64,000 nucleotides of DNA from Sarocladium kiliense. Its lineage: Eukaryota > Ascomycota > Sordariomycetes > Hypocreales > Sarocladiaceae. The stretch covers positions 248,001 to 312,000 of the forward strand of contig JAUZTG010000013.1 of the NCBI GenBank assembly GCA_030734395.1, in the 5' to 3' direction. Positions within the stretch are counted from its first letter, which is position 1. Every line of letters begins with the position of its first letter. Position numbers and translations under genes: made by a program. Below the pieces are notes generated by a model. The model was not told where the DNA came from and did no database searches. It was given only the letters and a program-made list of their open reading frames with translations. Shown piece after piece: positions 1 through 11,299 of this stretch.

Positions 1-813
1 TAGTGAGCCGAAGGGGTGACGTTGTAGGTGAAGCTCAGGCGGTTGTAGTCATTCTTGAAATGCATGTTGAGCAAGCCCTGGTCTGCGCCATCGAAAGAGA
101 TGCCTTTATCCGCCATGGCCATCATGGTGTAATAGTCGGCCATGTTCGGCGTCAAAACCATGACACCAGTGTTGAAGAGGTCTGGCCATCCGATATCTGG
201 CGCGGCGGAGAACGCATGTTCGATATCAAATAGCTCGTCAGGAGCTCGGTATGCGACGATATCGGCATCGATGTAGACGATCTTGGAGAACTGCAACTGG
301 CGCCACAGATTGATCTTTGTAAAGGCGGAATGCAGGTCGCCACGGTTCATAAGATAGAGGTTCGCTGGGTGGTCATTGCGTATGCGTGGGACGGCAATGA
401 CTTGGTCGTAGACGGCCTATGGAACAATCAACTCGTGTCAGTGGCATGGCTTGGTATGACTGGTGATTCGGCGTACCTTGAGCTGTGTGATAGAGTCTCC
501 GGAGACCGTGTCGAGGGTGACGAGAACGACCAGTTTCTTGGAAGTTCCGGCATCGCGTAAAGAATGTGCGAGGACAAGGGCGCCTGAGAAGGTGGTCGGT
601 CAATGAGGTCGAGGCTGACATGAAGCCTTAGTGTTTGCTTACCTGGGAGGTACGAGTCGCTCAAGAGAAGCTACAGCAGAAGCAATTGGGCGTTAGCAAG
701 CTTCGAGAGTGACAGATGACTAGGACATGGGTATATTCGAGGAAGTGAAGATGGCATTGAGGTGGCAGACTGACCGTGGCATAGACCTGTTCGCCGTCAG
801 GTGCTGCGGCCAT
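1..813 (-). CDS. Glycogenin, self-glucosylating initiator of glycogen synthesis (3' end outside window)
   Basis: This gene encodes a GT8-family glucosyltransferase that primes glycogen by glucosylating itself from UDP-glucose in the cytosol. Exons read on the minus strand are 813-775, 670-643, 583-477 and 416-<1, and all phases agree. The start ATG at 813 begins MAAAPDGEQVYAT, directly followed by the conserved LLLSDSYLPGALVLAHSLRD segment. The acceptor region KINLWRQLQFSKIVYIDAD carries the metal-binding DxD, and FNTGVMVL and DGADQGLLN are the usual later GT8 blocks. The acceptor tyrosine and C-terminal glycogen-synthase-binding region lie beyond position 1. Exon 2 is only 28 nt. Family assignment is firm; whether it is the canonical glycogenin or a paralogue cannot be seen because the C-terminus is missing. 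Confidence 0.9.
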
Positions 814-2410
814 TGCGGCGCGTTCGGAGGAGAATGGGCGGCCGAGGAGAGGGGCGCTTTGGGCTATGACGAGCGCATTGGGAAGAGAAGGAGAGGAAGA
901 TGAGTCGGGAGGAGGAGAGGAAGTAGAAGAGAGAAGGGGGAATAGTGAGGGTGAGGGTTAAGGAAGAGGTGACCAGGCGAGAAGGAAGAAGAAGAGGAGG
1001 AGGAGGAGGAGGAGGAGGGGAAGCGAGGTGAGAGCAGGTGGTGGTGCCAGTTAAGGTGCAGCGGAGTGGTGGTGAGGTGATGCGGTTGTTGTTGTTGGTG
1101 GCGGTTGGTGACAGGAGTGACTTAGTTATTAGCGCCAACGGGAGCAACGACTGCTGGAAGGTAGTGAGGCTTAGCGGGCTAGGCGAGCTGGAAGCAGCCG
1201 AGAAGCCGCTGGAAGACGCCATGAGCTGCCGGAGCTGGCCACTGTGTTCCAGGAGGATGCCACCAAAGAGCTGAGGCTGGCACGGGGCGGACCCCACTAG
1301 AGCTTGCCATCACCCCCCCCCCCCCCCCCCCCCCTGGTCTGCTGTGCTCGCTCTGGGCCGCCGGGGCTGCGAGCACACTCATCTCATCTCCACTGTCTGG
1401 CTCGAGTGTCGGTGGCCACTACGTCAACAATGCAACCTGACCGACGATGGCTTCCCTTTTCCAGGCTGGCCACCTGATCCCACCCGGCATCACTAGGCCT
1501 GCAGTAGCTCGCTGCTGTGTGGCAATGCGGGGATGGAAAACTGCGGGGAAAGTCAGTGAGTGTCGATGAATCAAGTTTGAATCGATGGGACGTCATGGTC
1601 TTCTACTTTCGCGCATCGTGTTTTGGGTTGTGGTCAAGGTGCGGCCTCAGCATCTGCCGTTGCTGACGCTGTACATACTGGCTGAATTGGTCCAAGCCTC
1701 ACGGTCAGATGCATGCCTATAGCTGCCATTTTTTTTCATTGTTATTATCTTGTCACTACACTACACGACGTGCATGGCATGACACGACATGACCGCCCTC
1801 TCGCTTCCAATTGTGGCTGTCGACACTGACATGCAGCACAAATAAACGTGGTGCTTGTCTCAGTGTCTGTGTCTCACCCTTACCCTACCAACTTTGCCTT
1901 GCGATGCTTTTGCTTGTCTTCAATCTGCATCACACAAGCCCCAGCCCACCCTCCGACATCGGCTTGGTTTGTTTGTGTCAATTGAACTCAGCAATCATCC
2001 ATGACCGTACCAAATACCCAATTTGACTGCAAACGAACGGTATGTTCATGACGCCAGAGTGATCATGCACGACCATCATCGCTTCCCGTTATCTTTTTAT
2101 TAATTGCGCAGCCACAGTGACTTCACCATATCCCTGGTCCAATTTACCCGCATCCGGCAGCTTTGCCGGTCCCCTTATTCATTAGAAGCTTCTCGCCCAA
2201 TAGCAGCCTTCTTGACACCACATGTATGTACGAGTAGCTGTATGTCGAATACGAGATTCATCATGTCCAACTATATCACGAACTGTCAGACTATCCCCTT
2301 TGCAGAGTACATTGAATATGTATTGACTTGCATCACTCACCTGCTCACGGTGTCAATTGACTCTTTACCATATCTGACTTAGACCCTCCATCCCCTGTAA
2401 CGTATCGAGG
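814..2410. other. Intergenic region with polypurine tract and poly-C run
   Basis: This is the 5' flank of the glycogenin gene and the 3' flank of the dipeptidase gene. From about 840 to 1030 the plus strand is almost pure purine (GGA/GAA repeats), which makes a CT-rich leader or promoter for the leftward glycogenin gene, a common arrangement in fungal promoters. A 22-base C run follows at 1313-1334. Beyond 1400 the sequence is ordinary, with no frame that resembles a protein. A 166-codon frame on the minus strand at 797-1297 is a product of the CT-rich composition. Confidence 0.6.
1313..1334. repeat. Poly-C run, 22 nt
   Basis: Twenty-two consecutive C bases lie about 500 bp upstream of the glycogenin start. 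On the sense strand of that gene this is a G22 run, able in principle to form a G-quadruplex. It is also a likely site of length error in sequencing. Confidence 0.9.
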
Positions 2411-3818
2411 CTACAGCTCGTCGTGACCCCTGAATATCTCCTTCTGTCGTTCTTGAACGGCATATGGATAGAACGCGTCTCCTTCGCCGCCCCATTTCGC
2501 AGGCAGGTCCTTTCTCTTTTCCCAGACAGCAGTAGACGGCTTCTCATCCTTGAGCGACGCGCTTACGGCATCTACTTCGTCCATCACGCGCATCAGGTTC
2601 CCTCCCATCAAGTCGTTGATCTCGGTATCTGTCCATCCACGCTCGATCATCTCGACAATCTGCATGCACGGGTCATCAGCTTCTCCATGTTGTTTTGGCT
2701 CTCATATGAACACTTCTAGGATGTTTCGCAGAAAGGAACTTACCAGGTTCGGATATTTGCTTGCATCTTCCAGTCCCTCAACAGACGAATACATGCCGTC
2801 AAAGTCCGACCCAATGCCCACATGCTTCCTCCCTACGATCCCAGCAATATGCTCAATATGATCTGCCACTCTCGAAACGTTCGCAGCATCGACAGGCCCA
2901 ATGAACGGCGGGAAGAACACTGACTGAACCACCCCAGCATTTTTCCCAGGTCCGTCTCCAATCAGCTCAAGGACATCATCCGGTACGTTCCGAGGATGAT
3001 CCCACATCGTCCGTGACCCAGAATGTGTCCAGACCACTGGAGCCTTGCTCAGAGCTATAGCCTGCTTCATCGTCGTATCCGAAACGTGTGACAAGTCCAC
3101 CATAATCCCCAAACGGTTCAGCTCACGGATGAGCTCCTCACCTAATTCCGTCAGGCCATTTTTCTCATGCACAACCTCCATCGGTCCTCCAAACCCGTTT
3201 GAGCTTGCGAAGGAACTATGACAGACATGCGTGAGCGTCAGGTACCTCACCCCAAGCTGCGCAAAGATCCTAAGCACACCCAAGGAATTCCCTAGGAAAT
3301 GCGTGCCTTCCATGCCGATCAGAGACGCGATCTTGCCATTCTCAAACGCGGACCTGACCTCAGCTGAGGAGCGCGCGAATTGAAGGTCGTCGAGCTGATC
3401 GATCATGTGCTGGATCAGGTCCAGCATCTCGAAGGCGTCACGCACACCGTTGGTTGGAATGGTGAAGTCTGGTCCGGGATCCTCGCCAGTGCTGGCTGGA
3501 CAAGGGGTCCAGACAGTCCAGAAGGCGCCACCGAGTCGGCCTTCGCGGATTCGCGGGATGTCGACGTGGCCAGGGACATGTGTGTTCATCATAGGTATGG
3601 CCTCAAGCGGCTTGCGATCTACCGGCTGTCGGTCAGAGAAGCAGAGTATAGGCTGGGACAAACTCACCCAGTGACCTCAAGATCTGTGGTAGGTCAACAT
3701 GAGTATCCAGAAGAGGACTCGCCTCCATCAGTCGGATAGCATGGTCGAATGTCGACTCGGCATTACTGGTAATGGCAACGCCAGCCACAAGCGTAGCAAC
3801 GATAGTCTTCCAGGTCAT
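2411..3818 (-). CDS. Secreted-pathway membrane dipeptidase (peptidase M19) with C-terminal HDEL
   Basis: This is a zinc-dependent dipeptidase of the renal dipeptidase family. Exons are 3818-3668, 3618-2744 and 2659-2411 (424 aa), with introns of 49 and 84 nt. The start ATG at 3818 gives MTWKTIVATLVAGVAITSNA, a clear signal peptide; the frame continues upstream only through a TTG. Metal and catalytic residues are intact: DTHVD near residue 40, the Glu of GMEGTH, the His of LSHVSD and VVWTHSGS, and the Asp of GIGSDFDG. The protein ends RGHDEL, and HDEL is the yeast and fungal ER-retention signal. This is unusual, because animal members are GPI-anchored at the surface. The intron 1 acceptor (TAG before ATCGCAAG) was chosen because it alone restores SLDRKPLEAIP. 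The substrate is unknown. Confidence 0.88.
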
Positions 3819-4188
3819 GATGATGCGCAACTAACTTCACTGAATGAATCCAGATGCAGGATGAAGCTACGAGTAGTTTAAGAGGGGAAGCTCCCAGGAA
3901 CCACTAGATATCTCATGGCTCTTGACCCCCAAACACAACGCCGGCTTGTAACCGGTACGTGGGGGATCGTCCAGCTCCGGCGCCGGCGGCCGGTGGGGTT
4001 CGGCCGGATATCAAAAGATAACGGTCACCACAAACACCCACGGGAGAACCCATACACAACTGATTTGCTCTGCTTTTATTTGATGTAATGAGTTCAAAAA
4101 GACCAAAGCTATGCACATGCTATAATCCGTCGTTAGTTGCCGTCTAGAGCACGGGTATTCATGCGAAACTATGCGAACCGCCGGCCTT
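3819..4188. other. Short intergenic region between dipeptidase and DBP4
   Basis: This 370-bp spacer serves as the promoter of the leftward dipeptidase gene and the 3' end of the leftward DBP4 gene. It has a GC-rich palindromic patch near 3950-4010 (CCGGCGCCGGCGGCCGG) but no coding frame. Confidence 0.5.
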
Positions 4189-6701
4189 TCATCCATCCAA
4201 TAGGCCTTGAGCCAACGCTTCGTAATCCTCGAGCGTCTCCGGCTCATGATCCATCTCAATGACCTTGCTTCCCTTCTTGCCCTTCTTCTTCGGTGCCTCG
4301 TCCTCGCTGTCGTCCTGGAACCACTTCTTCGCCTTCTTCTTAGGAGGCTCTTCTTCCCGATCAGAGTCATCTTGTCCTGCGTCACCCATCGGCAGCGAGC
4401 GCAACAACGCCAGAGGATCTTCACCATCCTCATCGTCGGCCTGTAATCTCGCCTCACGGCCGGAAGCAGCAACTTCCTCTCCCCTCTCCCTCGCCTTGCG
4501 CTTCTCCTTCTTCTCCCGTTTCTTCTGCTTTGCGACCAACTTATCTTCCTCATCCCTCTCCCTGGCCATTCTACCGTGCTCGTCAACAAAGGCTTCCCGG
4601 AGCTCCTCAGCAGGCCCTTCACGCTTGAAGTCCTCTTCGTCTTGAAGCTCATAGAGTTCGTGCGCGTTGCCCTCATCGTCGAACACGAGCTTGGAGCCAG
4701 CTCCACGCAGTGCTGCAAGCTTCTTCTTCGATTTGAGTAGCTTCTCACGCCTCTTCGAGTCGATGACAAGCTGCTTGCCGCCGAGATCGACAGTCTTGGA
4801 TGCCAAGTCGTCTGCGTCTGCGCCAGCTGCTTTGGCCACACCGTCGAGGTCGTCGCCTTCCAATACTCGTTTGACGGCGAAGAACTCCTGGTCTGAATTG
4901 TCGCCGTCGTCCTCGATCATATTCCTGTAGTGACTTGACAAAACATCCTGGTTCTTTCGTGCTGCCATCTTCTCGTACTTCGTCTTGCCTGGTTTATTCT
5001 CCTGCTTCTTCCGCGAAACCGCATCATCGTCCGAGTCATCATCCTCGGAGCCGCTAGAAAGCTCAGTCTATAAATTGAGGTTAGTGAAACGTATCGTTGC
5101 AGTAATCCACCTGGGAATACTTACTCTAGGCGCGTTCTTCATCATCTTGATATCGTCGCCCTTCTTAAACTTAATCTGCGGTGTTCCAGAGAGACCCATG
5201 CTTGAGGCGAAAGCATTCACATCTAGCTTGTCAAGCTGGAAAGTTTCCTTGTCACGCTGCATCTGCACCGACCTGACGTAGCTGATGAAGGCCTTTTGTG
5301 CCAGATACTTGACATCCGGGTTTTTGAAGCAGAGGTCCTGGAGCTGGTTCTTGATCGTCTTCTTCTTCTTTTCTCGAATGTTCGTCTTCAAGATAGGGAC
5401 CTTCTTTTGTTCCAGCTTCTTCATCATGCCTTCTTCCTCGCTTGGATCAAGGAACAGAATCGCATGCCCTGTGCTCTGAAAGCGAGCTGTCCGACCAACC
5501 CTGTGAACGTATGTATCGACATCTTCGGGTGCATCGACTTGTACAACCCAGTCCACGGCGGGAAAGTCGATACCTCGCGCTACAACGTCAGTCGCAAAGA
5601 GACAAGAGTATTTGGCAGCTCTGAACCGTTTCGTCACTGCCAAACGAGCCTCCTGCTTCTGTCGCCCGATAAGATGAAGGAGGGGAACACCAGGTTGTAG
5701 ACGTTTTAGTGCTTCATAGACGAAGCGAACTTGTTTCGTTGATGACAAGAAGACGATCATTTTGCTCTTGACATTAGCTCTGATGAAGCCGTACAAGGTG
5801 TCCAACTTGTCCTGCAATGGCACCTCAATCCAATGTTGTTGCAATGTTGCGGGTGTGCTGGCGTCGGCGGCTTCGTGTACGGAGATGTACTGTGGTTCGT
5901 TCAAGCTCAGTCTCGCAATGTCAGAGACCTTCTTGCTCTGAGTGGCGCTGAATAGCAATGTTTGCCTGCCTTTTGGAAGATGCTCAACGAGAGCATCCAC
6001 AGCATGTGCGAAGCCCATGTCCATGATACGATCCGCCTCGTCGAGGACAAGGATTTGTAGGTTGTTGACATCGAGCTCGGCTGTCTGATCCAGATGCTGC
6101 AGCATGCGACCAGGAGTGCAGACCAGGATGTTCATGCGCCCCAGCCTATCCGCCTCTTCTTTCAAACTCTTGCCGCCAATGACCAAGCCTGCAGAAAAAG
6201 GGTGATTTCTGCCAATCTTTCTGAGAACATCGAAAATCTGTACCGCCAATTCCCGCGTTGGGCTAATGATCAAGGCTCCCAGGCCATCAAACTCGGTCCA
6301 GTTGGCGCGATATAGCTTCTCGAGAACGGGAACAAGGAAGGCGAGAGTTTTGCCGCTACCAGTCTTGGCAGCACCGAGAATGTCCTCTCCTTTGAGGGCG
6401 TAGGGAATGGCTTGGGCTTGAATCTCGGTGAGATCTTGGAAGTAGGATTGTTTGAGTCCGGATGCGGTCGCTTCGCAGAGTGGAAGGTCGGTAAACTTCT
6501 TGAATTCGGTCGATTTGACGTCCTAGGACTGTTAGAGAGGTTCTGCTTGGGGTCAGGATCGATGTTGAGATTTACCAAGTTGTCGATCTTGCTCTGCAAT
6601 TCGGCGATGCTATCCTGATCACGCTTTCTCTTGATCCCACGATCTTCCTTCTTCTTGAGACCAGGGCGTTGTGAGGGCTTGCCCTTCTTCGCCGTCGACA
6701 T
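4189..6701 (-). CDS. DBP4: ATP-dependent DEAD-box RNA helicase DBP4 (nucleolar, 18S rRNA processing)
   Basis: DBP4/Hca4 is a nucleolar helicase needed for early pre-rRNA cleavage and U14 snoRNA release in the small-subunit processome. Exons are 6701-6576, 6522-5125 and 5067-4189 (800 aa; the yeast protein is about 770). The helicase core shows AKTGSGKT, PTRELAVQ, TPGR, DEAD, SAT, FATDVVARGIDF and HRVGRTAR in order. The N-terminus (MSTAKKGKPSQRPGLKKKED) and the C-terminal third are lysine- and acid-rich, including KKKAKKWFQDDSEDEAPKKK, typical of DBP4 rather than of HAS1 or DBP10. The ATG at 6701 lies in a good context (CCAAGATGTC); the frame is open upstream to 6902 but without other support. 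Intron 1 uses the second of two possible acceptors (CCTAG before GACGTC). Confidence 0.93.
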
Positions 6702-7510
6702 CTTGGCCAATCGAGAACGGGTAGTCGAGGTGTCAATTCGAGGTTCCGTGTGGAGGAGATGGATGGTGGCCGTGACTGCAAGGCAAGATCGGCAGGAGAT
6801 GCCGTACGACCCTAGCGAAACAAGCAGTCCCGTGTTTTGCTTTGCAAATCGCCGCTTGAAGTCGGGGGTTTGTTCGGGGTGCCTGCTACAGGCTTGGGAC
6901 AAGATAGTTCGTTACGAAATCGTGAGAAGAAGCGTCGGAAAGATCGTCGCAAACCAGAGACTGAATGCCGGGCGTCTACAATTTTTTAGTGGAGTCACCC
7001 CGCCAAAGCCGTAGCTGGCGCTGTTGCGACCCACCTCCCTGGCAGGCGGTGCGAAGCCGGAGAAAGGAAAATCCGCCGATAAATGGAAAGTCGAGCAGTT
7101 CACTCTCAAGCATCAGCCTTCAAAGATTGGAAGTACATATTAGAAGCACTCAAATAATTACTCATCCGAGCTTAAGTAACCTGAGTTACCTTTGTATACG
7201 ATTTTATAAGAGTTTATTCTGCTTTAATATTGACTGTTCTGATGAGCGAATGGTAGCCAAGGAGCTTGCATACCCTCCAATCGACCCTGCAAAATGCAGT
7301 GGGTACCTTCCACATCGGTGTAGCTGACGTAGCGCTGCCGCCGCCTACTTTTGGTCTCCAAACACACACACATGCCGCCACAGCTCCATACAACGAAGCT
7401 TCGATAGCTGCTCAACACGCCCTCAATCCCACCTCAGCTGTACAACTACGAGCAACGTACTAGTTGAAACAAACAGAGTACCTGGGGCTGTCGTAGACAT
7501 CAACTTCATC
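6702..7510. other. Divergent promoter region DBP4 / UCH37
   Basis: This 809-bp region lies between two divergently transcribed genes. It is AT-richer near 7130-7250, where several TATA-like and poly-T patches occur. No coding frame or RNA gene was recognised. Confidence 0.5.
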
Positions 7511-8594
7511 ATGAGCGGGGGCTGGAATACCAGTGAGTTTGCCGAGGCTGTCTAATGCAGCCCACAATCGAGGATGGTCTGCTGATCAATCGCGCTTTTT
7601 GCTTTTGCTTTGCAGTCGAGTCAGACGCTGTGAGTATAGCCACGCTTGTCCAGTCCATGAGACACTCACTCATCGAACCTAGGGCGTCTTCACGTCTCTT
7701 ATAGAAAACCTTGGCGTCAAGGACGTTCAATTCGAAGAGCTCATCACCCTCGACCCCTCCGACCTCCTCTCCCTTCAACCCCTCTACGGCGTCATCTTCC
7801 TCTTCAAATATCCGACCGACCGCCCTTATGCCACACCCGACGGACCTCTCGATGGCTCCTTCGATCACTCCGCCTCAGAAAACATCTTCTTCGCCGCGCA
7901 AACCATTCAGAATGCGTGCGCTACTCAAGCCCTCCTTAGCGTTCTCATGAATAAGACCGACAACGTCGAAATTGGCGCGCAAATGAAAGACTTTAGAGAG
8001 TTCACAATGGTTCTCCCACCTGAGTTCCGCGGCGAGGCTCTCAGCAATTCAGATCTCATCCGGGAGGTTCACAACAGCTTTGCGCGCAGCAGTCCCTTCG
8101 TCGACGAAACACAGAAGACGGGCGAGCCAGAGGATGCTTTCCATTTCATTGCCTACACACCCATTAATGGCAAACTCTACGAACTCGACGGCCTGCAACC
8201 CGCGCCCATCTCGCACGGCGACTGCTCTGAGGACGACTTCCCCGCCAAGGTTGTCGACGTCCTCCAGCGTCGCATCGCCCGCTACGACGCCACCGAGATC
8301 CGCTTCAACCTCCTCGCTATGTGCCGTGACCTCCGCGTGCGCGCCCAAGAATTTGGTGATGAAGAGCTCCTAGCGCGTGAGGAGCGGAAGCGTCGGGACT
8401 GGCAGTTCGAGAACGCTCTCCGAAGACATAACTTTGTGGGCTTTGCGGGTGAAGTTCTCAAAGGCGTTGTTGATGCCAAGTTGAATGAGGGCGGCGAGGA
8501 GGCATATGACAAGTGGGTGAAGGAGAGTTTGGAGAGACGAAAGATGGCAGAGAAGGCCCTACGCCGAGGGGATGGGGACGTGGATATGGGATAG
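7511..8594 (+). CDS. Ubiquitin carboxyl-terminal hydrolase of the UCH37/UCHL5 type
   Basis: This is a C12-family deubiquitinase, and UCHL5 relatives act at the proteasome. Exons are 7511-7532, 7616-7629 and 7683-8594 (315 aa; human UCHL5 is 329). The first two exons are only 22 and 14 nt; joined they give MSGGWNTIESDA, followed by GVFTSLIENLGVKDVQFEEL, matching the UCH37 N-terminus (WCLMESDPGVFTELI in human). Catalytic elements are present: Gln and Cys in QTIQNACATQALLSVL, His in DAFHFIAY and Asp in LYELDGLQ. The C-terminal tail with RKRRDWQFENALRRHNFVGF corresponds to the UCH37-like domain. Without the two microexons the protein would lack the ordered N-terminal strand. Proteasome association is inferred from the family. 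Confidence 0.92.
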
Positions 8595-8976
8595 AAACAG
8601 GGTCAACAGTAAATGAGAAGCACGAAGACACCATCCTGCGAATGTCGGACGAGACGAACGTGCTACCGAACGATTTTATTGGTGGGTGTAAGGCTAATCA
8701 AGTACTGTGAGTGTATACGAATACTGTGAAGTGGAAAAGCAGATCAACGAACAAAGTACAAAAAATGCTAACCCCAAAGACAGGATCCAGGGGCTGAATC
8801 CATACATATATGGCGCCTGTCATGTCTCGCCATATTGCCTCGTACACATGCCCCAGCCAATCCGGCGTCTATAGAGATCATCCGTTCTCCGTGCTCATAT
8901 CATTCGGACGTGTTCTCATATCTCCCCGAAGAAGCTCTTGTCTCCTCGCTCACTCAACGGCTCTTGGTAATTTGTT
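8595..8976. other. Tail-to-tail spacer
   Basis: This 382-bp stretch separates the convergent UCH37 and AzgA genes and should contain both 3' UTRs. No coding frame or RNA structure was recognised. Confidence 0.5.
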
Positions 8977-11299
8977 TCAACGAGCCCATTTAGACCCATT
9001 GGGAGGAGAGGTCATCGGGATGCAGCCCTCACTGACAGCAGCTGGCTCATCCTTACGCGAGGACCCGGCGTTGGTACCAATAGACTCTGCGGGATCATCC
9101 GCACTGTTGTTTTGAGACCGGATTCCCGCCTCGGGACCTTGTCTGTTTCGACGCCGGCGGAGCGCACGCACGAACCAAGGCGGTCGTCCAGAGCCCTTCC
9201 AGGTCCAGTACTCCTTGAGGTCGTACTCACGAGGCTCGAAATAGCCAGCAGAGAGGAAAACGATCAATCCGATGATGCCATTGAGGACGGTATACACAAA
9301 GACGCCCCTGTCATCGCTGTCAGTACTGTATGTTACAGGAGGGCTCCTTGACTCACGCGATGAGACCGTAAGCTACACTGTAGCTGAATGGGATAAAGGT
9401 TATGACAATGAACGATGGCAGGACATCACCAATATACCGCCAGTTGATCTGCGTGATTTGGCGAATCATCATGCACCCCACCTGCTATTTTATTAGCCAG
9501 GTCTTTCGTGCGTGAGATCAAGTCCTACCAATATTAGGGTGCATCCGGTTGCCCACGGCGGAACTGAGGCGAAAATTGGTGCGAAGAAGACGGATACCAC
9601 GAAACACAGGCCGGTCACCATAGCGGTGAGACCAGTCCGTCCTCCCTCGGCAATGCCAGCACCGCTCTCAATGAAAGCCGTAACTGGAGAAGATCCAAAG
9701 ATTGCCCCGATGGAGATGAAAGCGGCATCGGTGCAGTATGCGATGGTGGACCTTGGGAAGTCGCCATCTTTCGGGTCGACCACACCACAGAACCGGACCA
9801 TCGAGTACAGTGTCGCTGTGGCGTCGATGATATCCACGTAAAGAAAAGTGAACAAGGCGAGGATGAATTGCCCACCATCGGTCTGGAATTGCCAATCAAT
9901 CTGGTTCAAGGTGCGTTCCATTGGATGCCAAGATACGACTTTCTTGAAGAACTCAAACTTGGAGTCGCCTTCCGCAGTCGAAGGGAAGTATGTGATTGAA
10001 GTATCGCGACTTTGTATTGTCAGTGTATGACTGAGGAAGTGCGATCGGGATGACTTACGGCCAGGAAATAATGGACACAAATGCTATTCCTAAGATGAGG
10101 GCATACCTGATTCTGAAGGCCATCAGGACAGAGGTGAAAATGCCTCCACACATGATCGCTGCCCACATCTGGCAGTATGATCAGCAACTGTTAAGATTTC
10201 GATTGGGGGCTGCATACTTTGGGGTTTGACACCTGCCCTCCGTTACACATTCCCGTGTCTTGATCGATCATTTCTGGCGGGCATCCGCCGAGGGTAAGGG
10301 GCGTGGATATGCCTCCTCCTGTGATGGCACCTATGCCCGCGGAGTAAGAAAGGCCGATCTCAGTCAGGAAGAAACCGATGCCCACACCGGTCGCCGTTTT
10401 GATCGTTGCGGGTATCAACTTGACGAGCCATTGGCGCATGCCGGTCAGTGCGAGGAAGATGAAGACAAGCCCTTCGAAGAAGACTGCCGTCAGAGCTGTG
10501 CGGTATGACATGACGCCGCTTCCGTTCACACCAACGACCTGTTCCTGTGTAAATACTCATGACCTGACAAAAGAAGATCCAATGCCAACCTGAAATGCGA
10601 AGTATGCATTGAGTCCCATTCCTGGACTGTGCTTTCTGTCAGTCAGACTTCCATTGATAGGGAGCGAGGAAGAACATACGCGAGGGCCACGGGAAGATTG
10701 GTCAATGCTCCGAACATGAAGCTTGCGCTGCCAGCCAACGCTGCGGTTGCAGTGATGAGATCTCGACGAACCTCTGCATGTTGAGCTCGCGGTCAGCATG
10801 GTGAGCGATCCCACGCAAGCTTTCAATCTCGCTCACCTTCTTTGCACGTGGCGTACTCCTCAATGTCATCACAAGTCATACGACTTTTGCGGTTGCATTC
10901 GCATGAGCCGCCGGTCTGCGAGATGATTGTAGCCTGGGACCGAATCAGCGACATGCTTTCCGCACCTTGGCTCTGCTGGTGAAGTTCACATTCACTGCGA
11001 TGATATACGCCATGGTGGCAAAGGTCGTCAGGCCAGCTCGGATTTCACGAAAGACGGTCGCACCCCGGATCTCCTTGGGCTGAATATATCATGTCAGAAG
11101 GTCATACCAGAGATAGGAACTAAGCAGACAGATCCAGACATACATGGCCAGTACCAGACAGTCGGAAAAGCTTCCCAAAGCGTGACATGGTAATCCATTG
11201 GTCGGCAGCATCGATATAGTCTCTGAAACCCCAGACAGAAGAGCGACCCCGATGTTCGAGAAGAGCCGAGTCTCGCTGGCGATCTGAAGCACTCTCCAT
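8977..11299 (-). CDS. azgA: Purine (hypoxanthine-adenine-guanine) permease, AzgA family
   Basis: This is an H+-coupled plasma-membrane transporter of purine nucleobases in the NCS2/AzgA-like family. Ten exons fit: 11299-11144, 11079-10990, 10933-10837, 10773-10680, 10626-10590, 10538-10218, 10168-10059, 10009-9529, 9481-9357 and 9307-8977, giving 613 aa with consistent phases. Family hallmarks are seen in order: EIRAGLTTFATMAYIIAVN, NLPVALAPGMGLNAYFAFQ, AGIGAITGGGISTPLTLGGC, GDSKFEFFKKVVSWHP, and AAFISIGAIFGSSPVTAFIES. About 12-14 hydrophobic segments are visible. The start ATG at 11299 gives MESASDRQRDSALLEHRG; a later ATG (MSRFGKLFRL) is possible. Exon 5 is 37 nt. Expression is probably under nitrogen or purine control by family analogy, but I found no clear UaY site. 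It converges on the UCH37 gene. Confidence 0.93.

Noticed and set aside
797..1297. 166-codon frame on the minus strand overlapping the glycogenin start
   Set aside because: The frame is Ser/Pro/Leu-rich because of the polypyrimidine tract; it is out of frame with glycogenin and has no motif.
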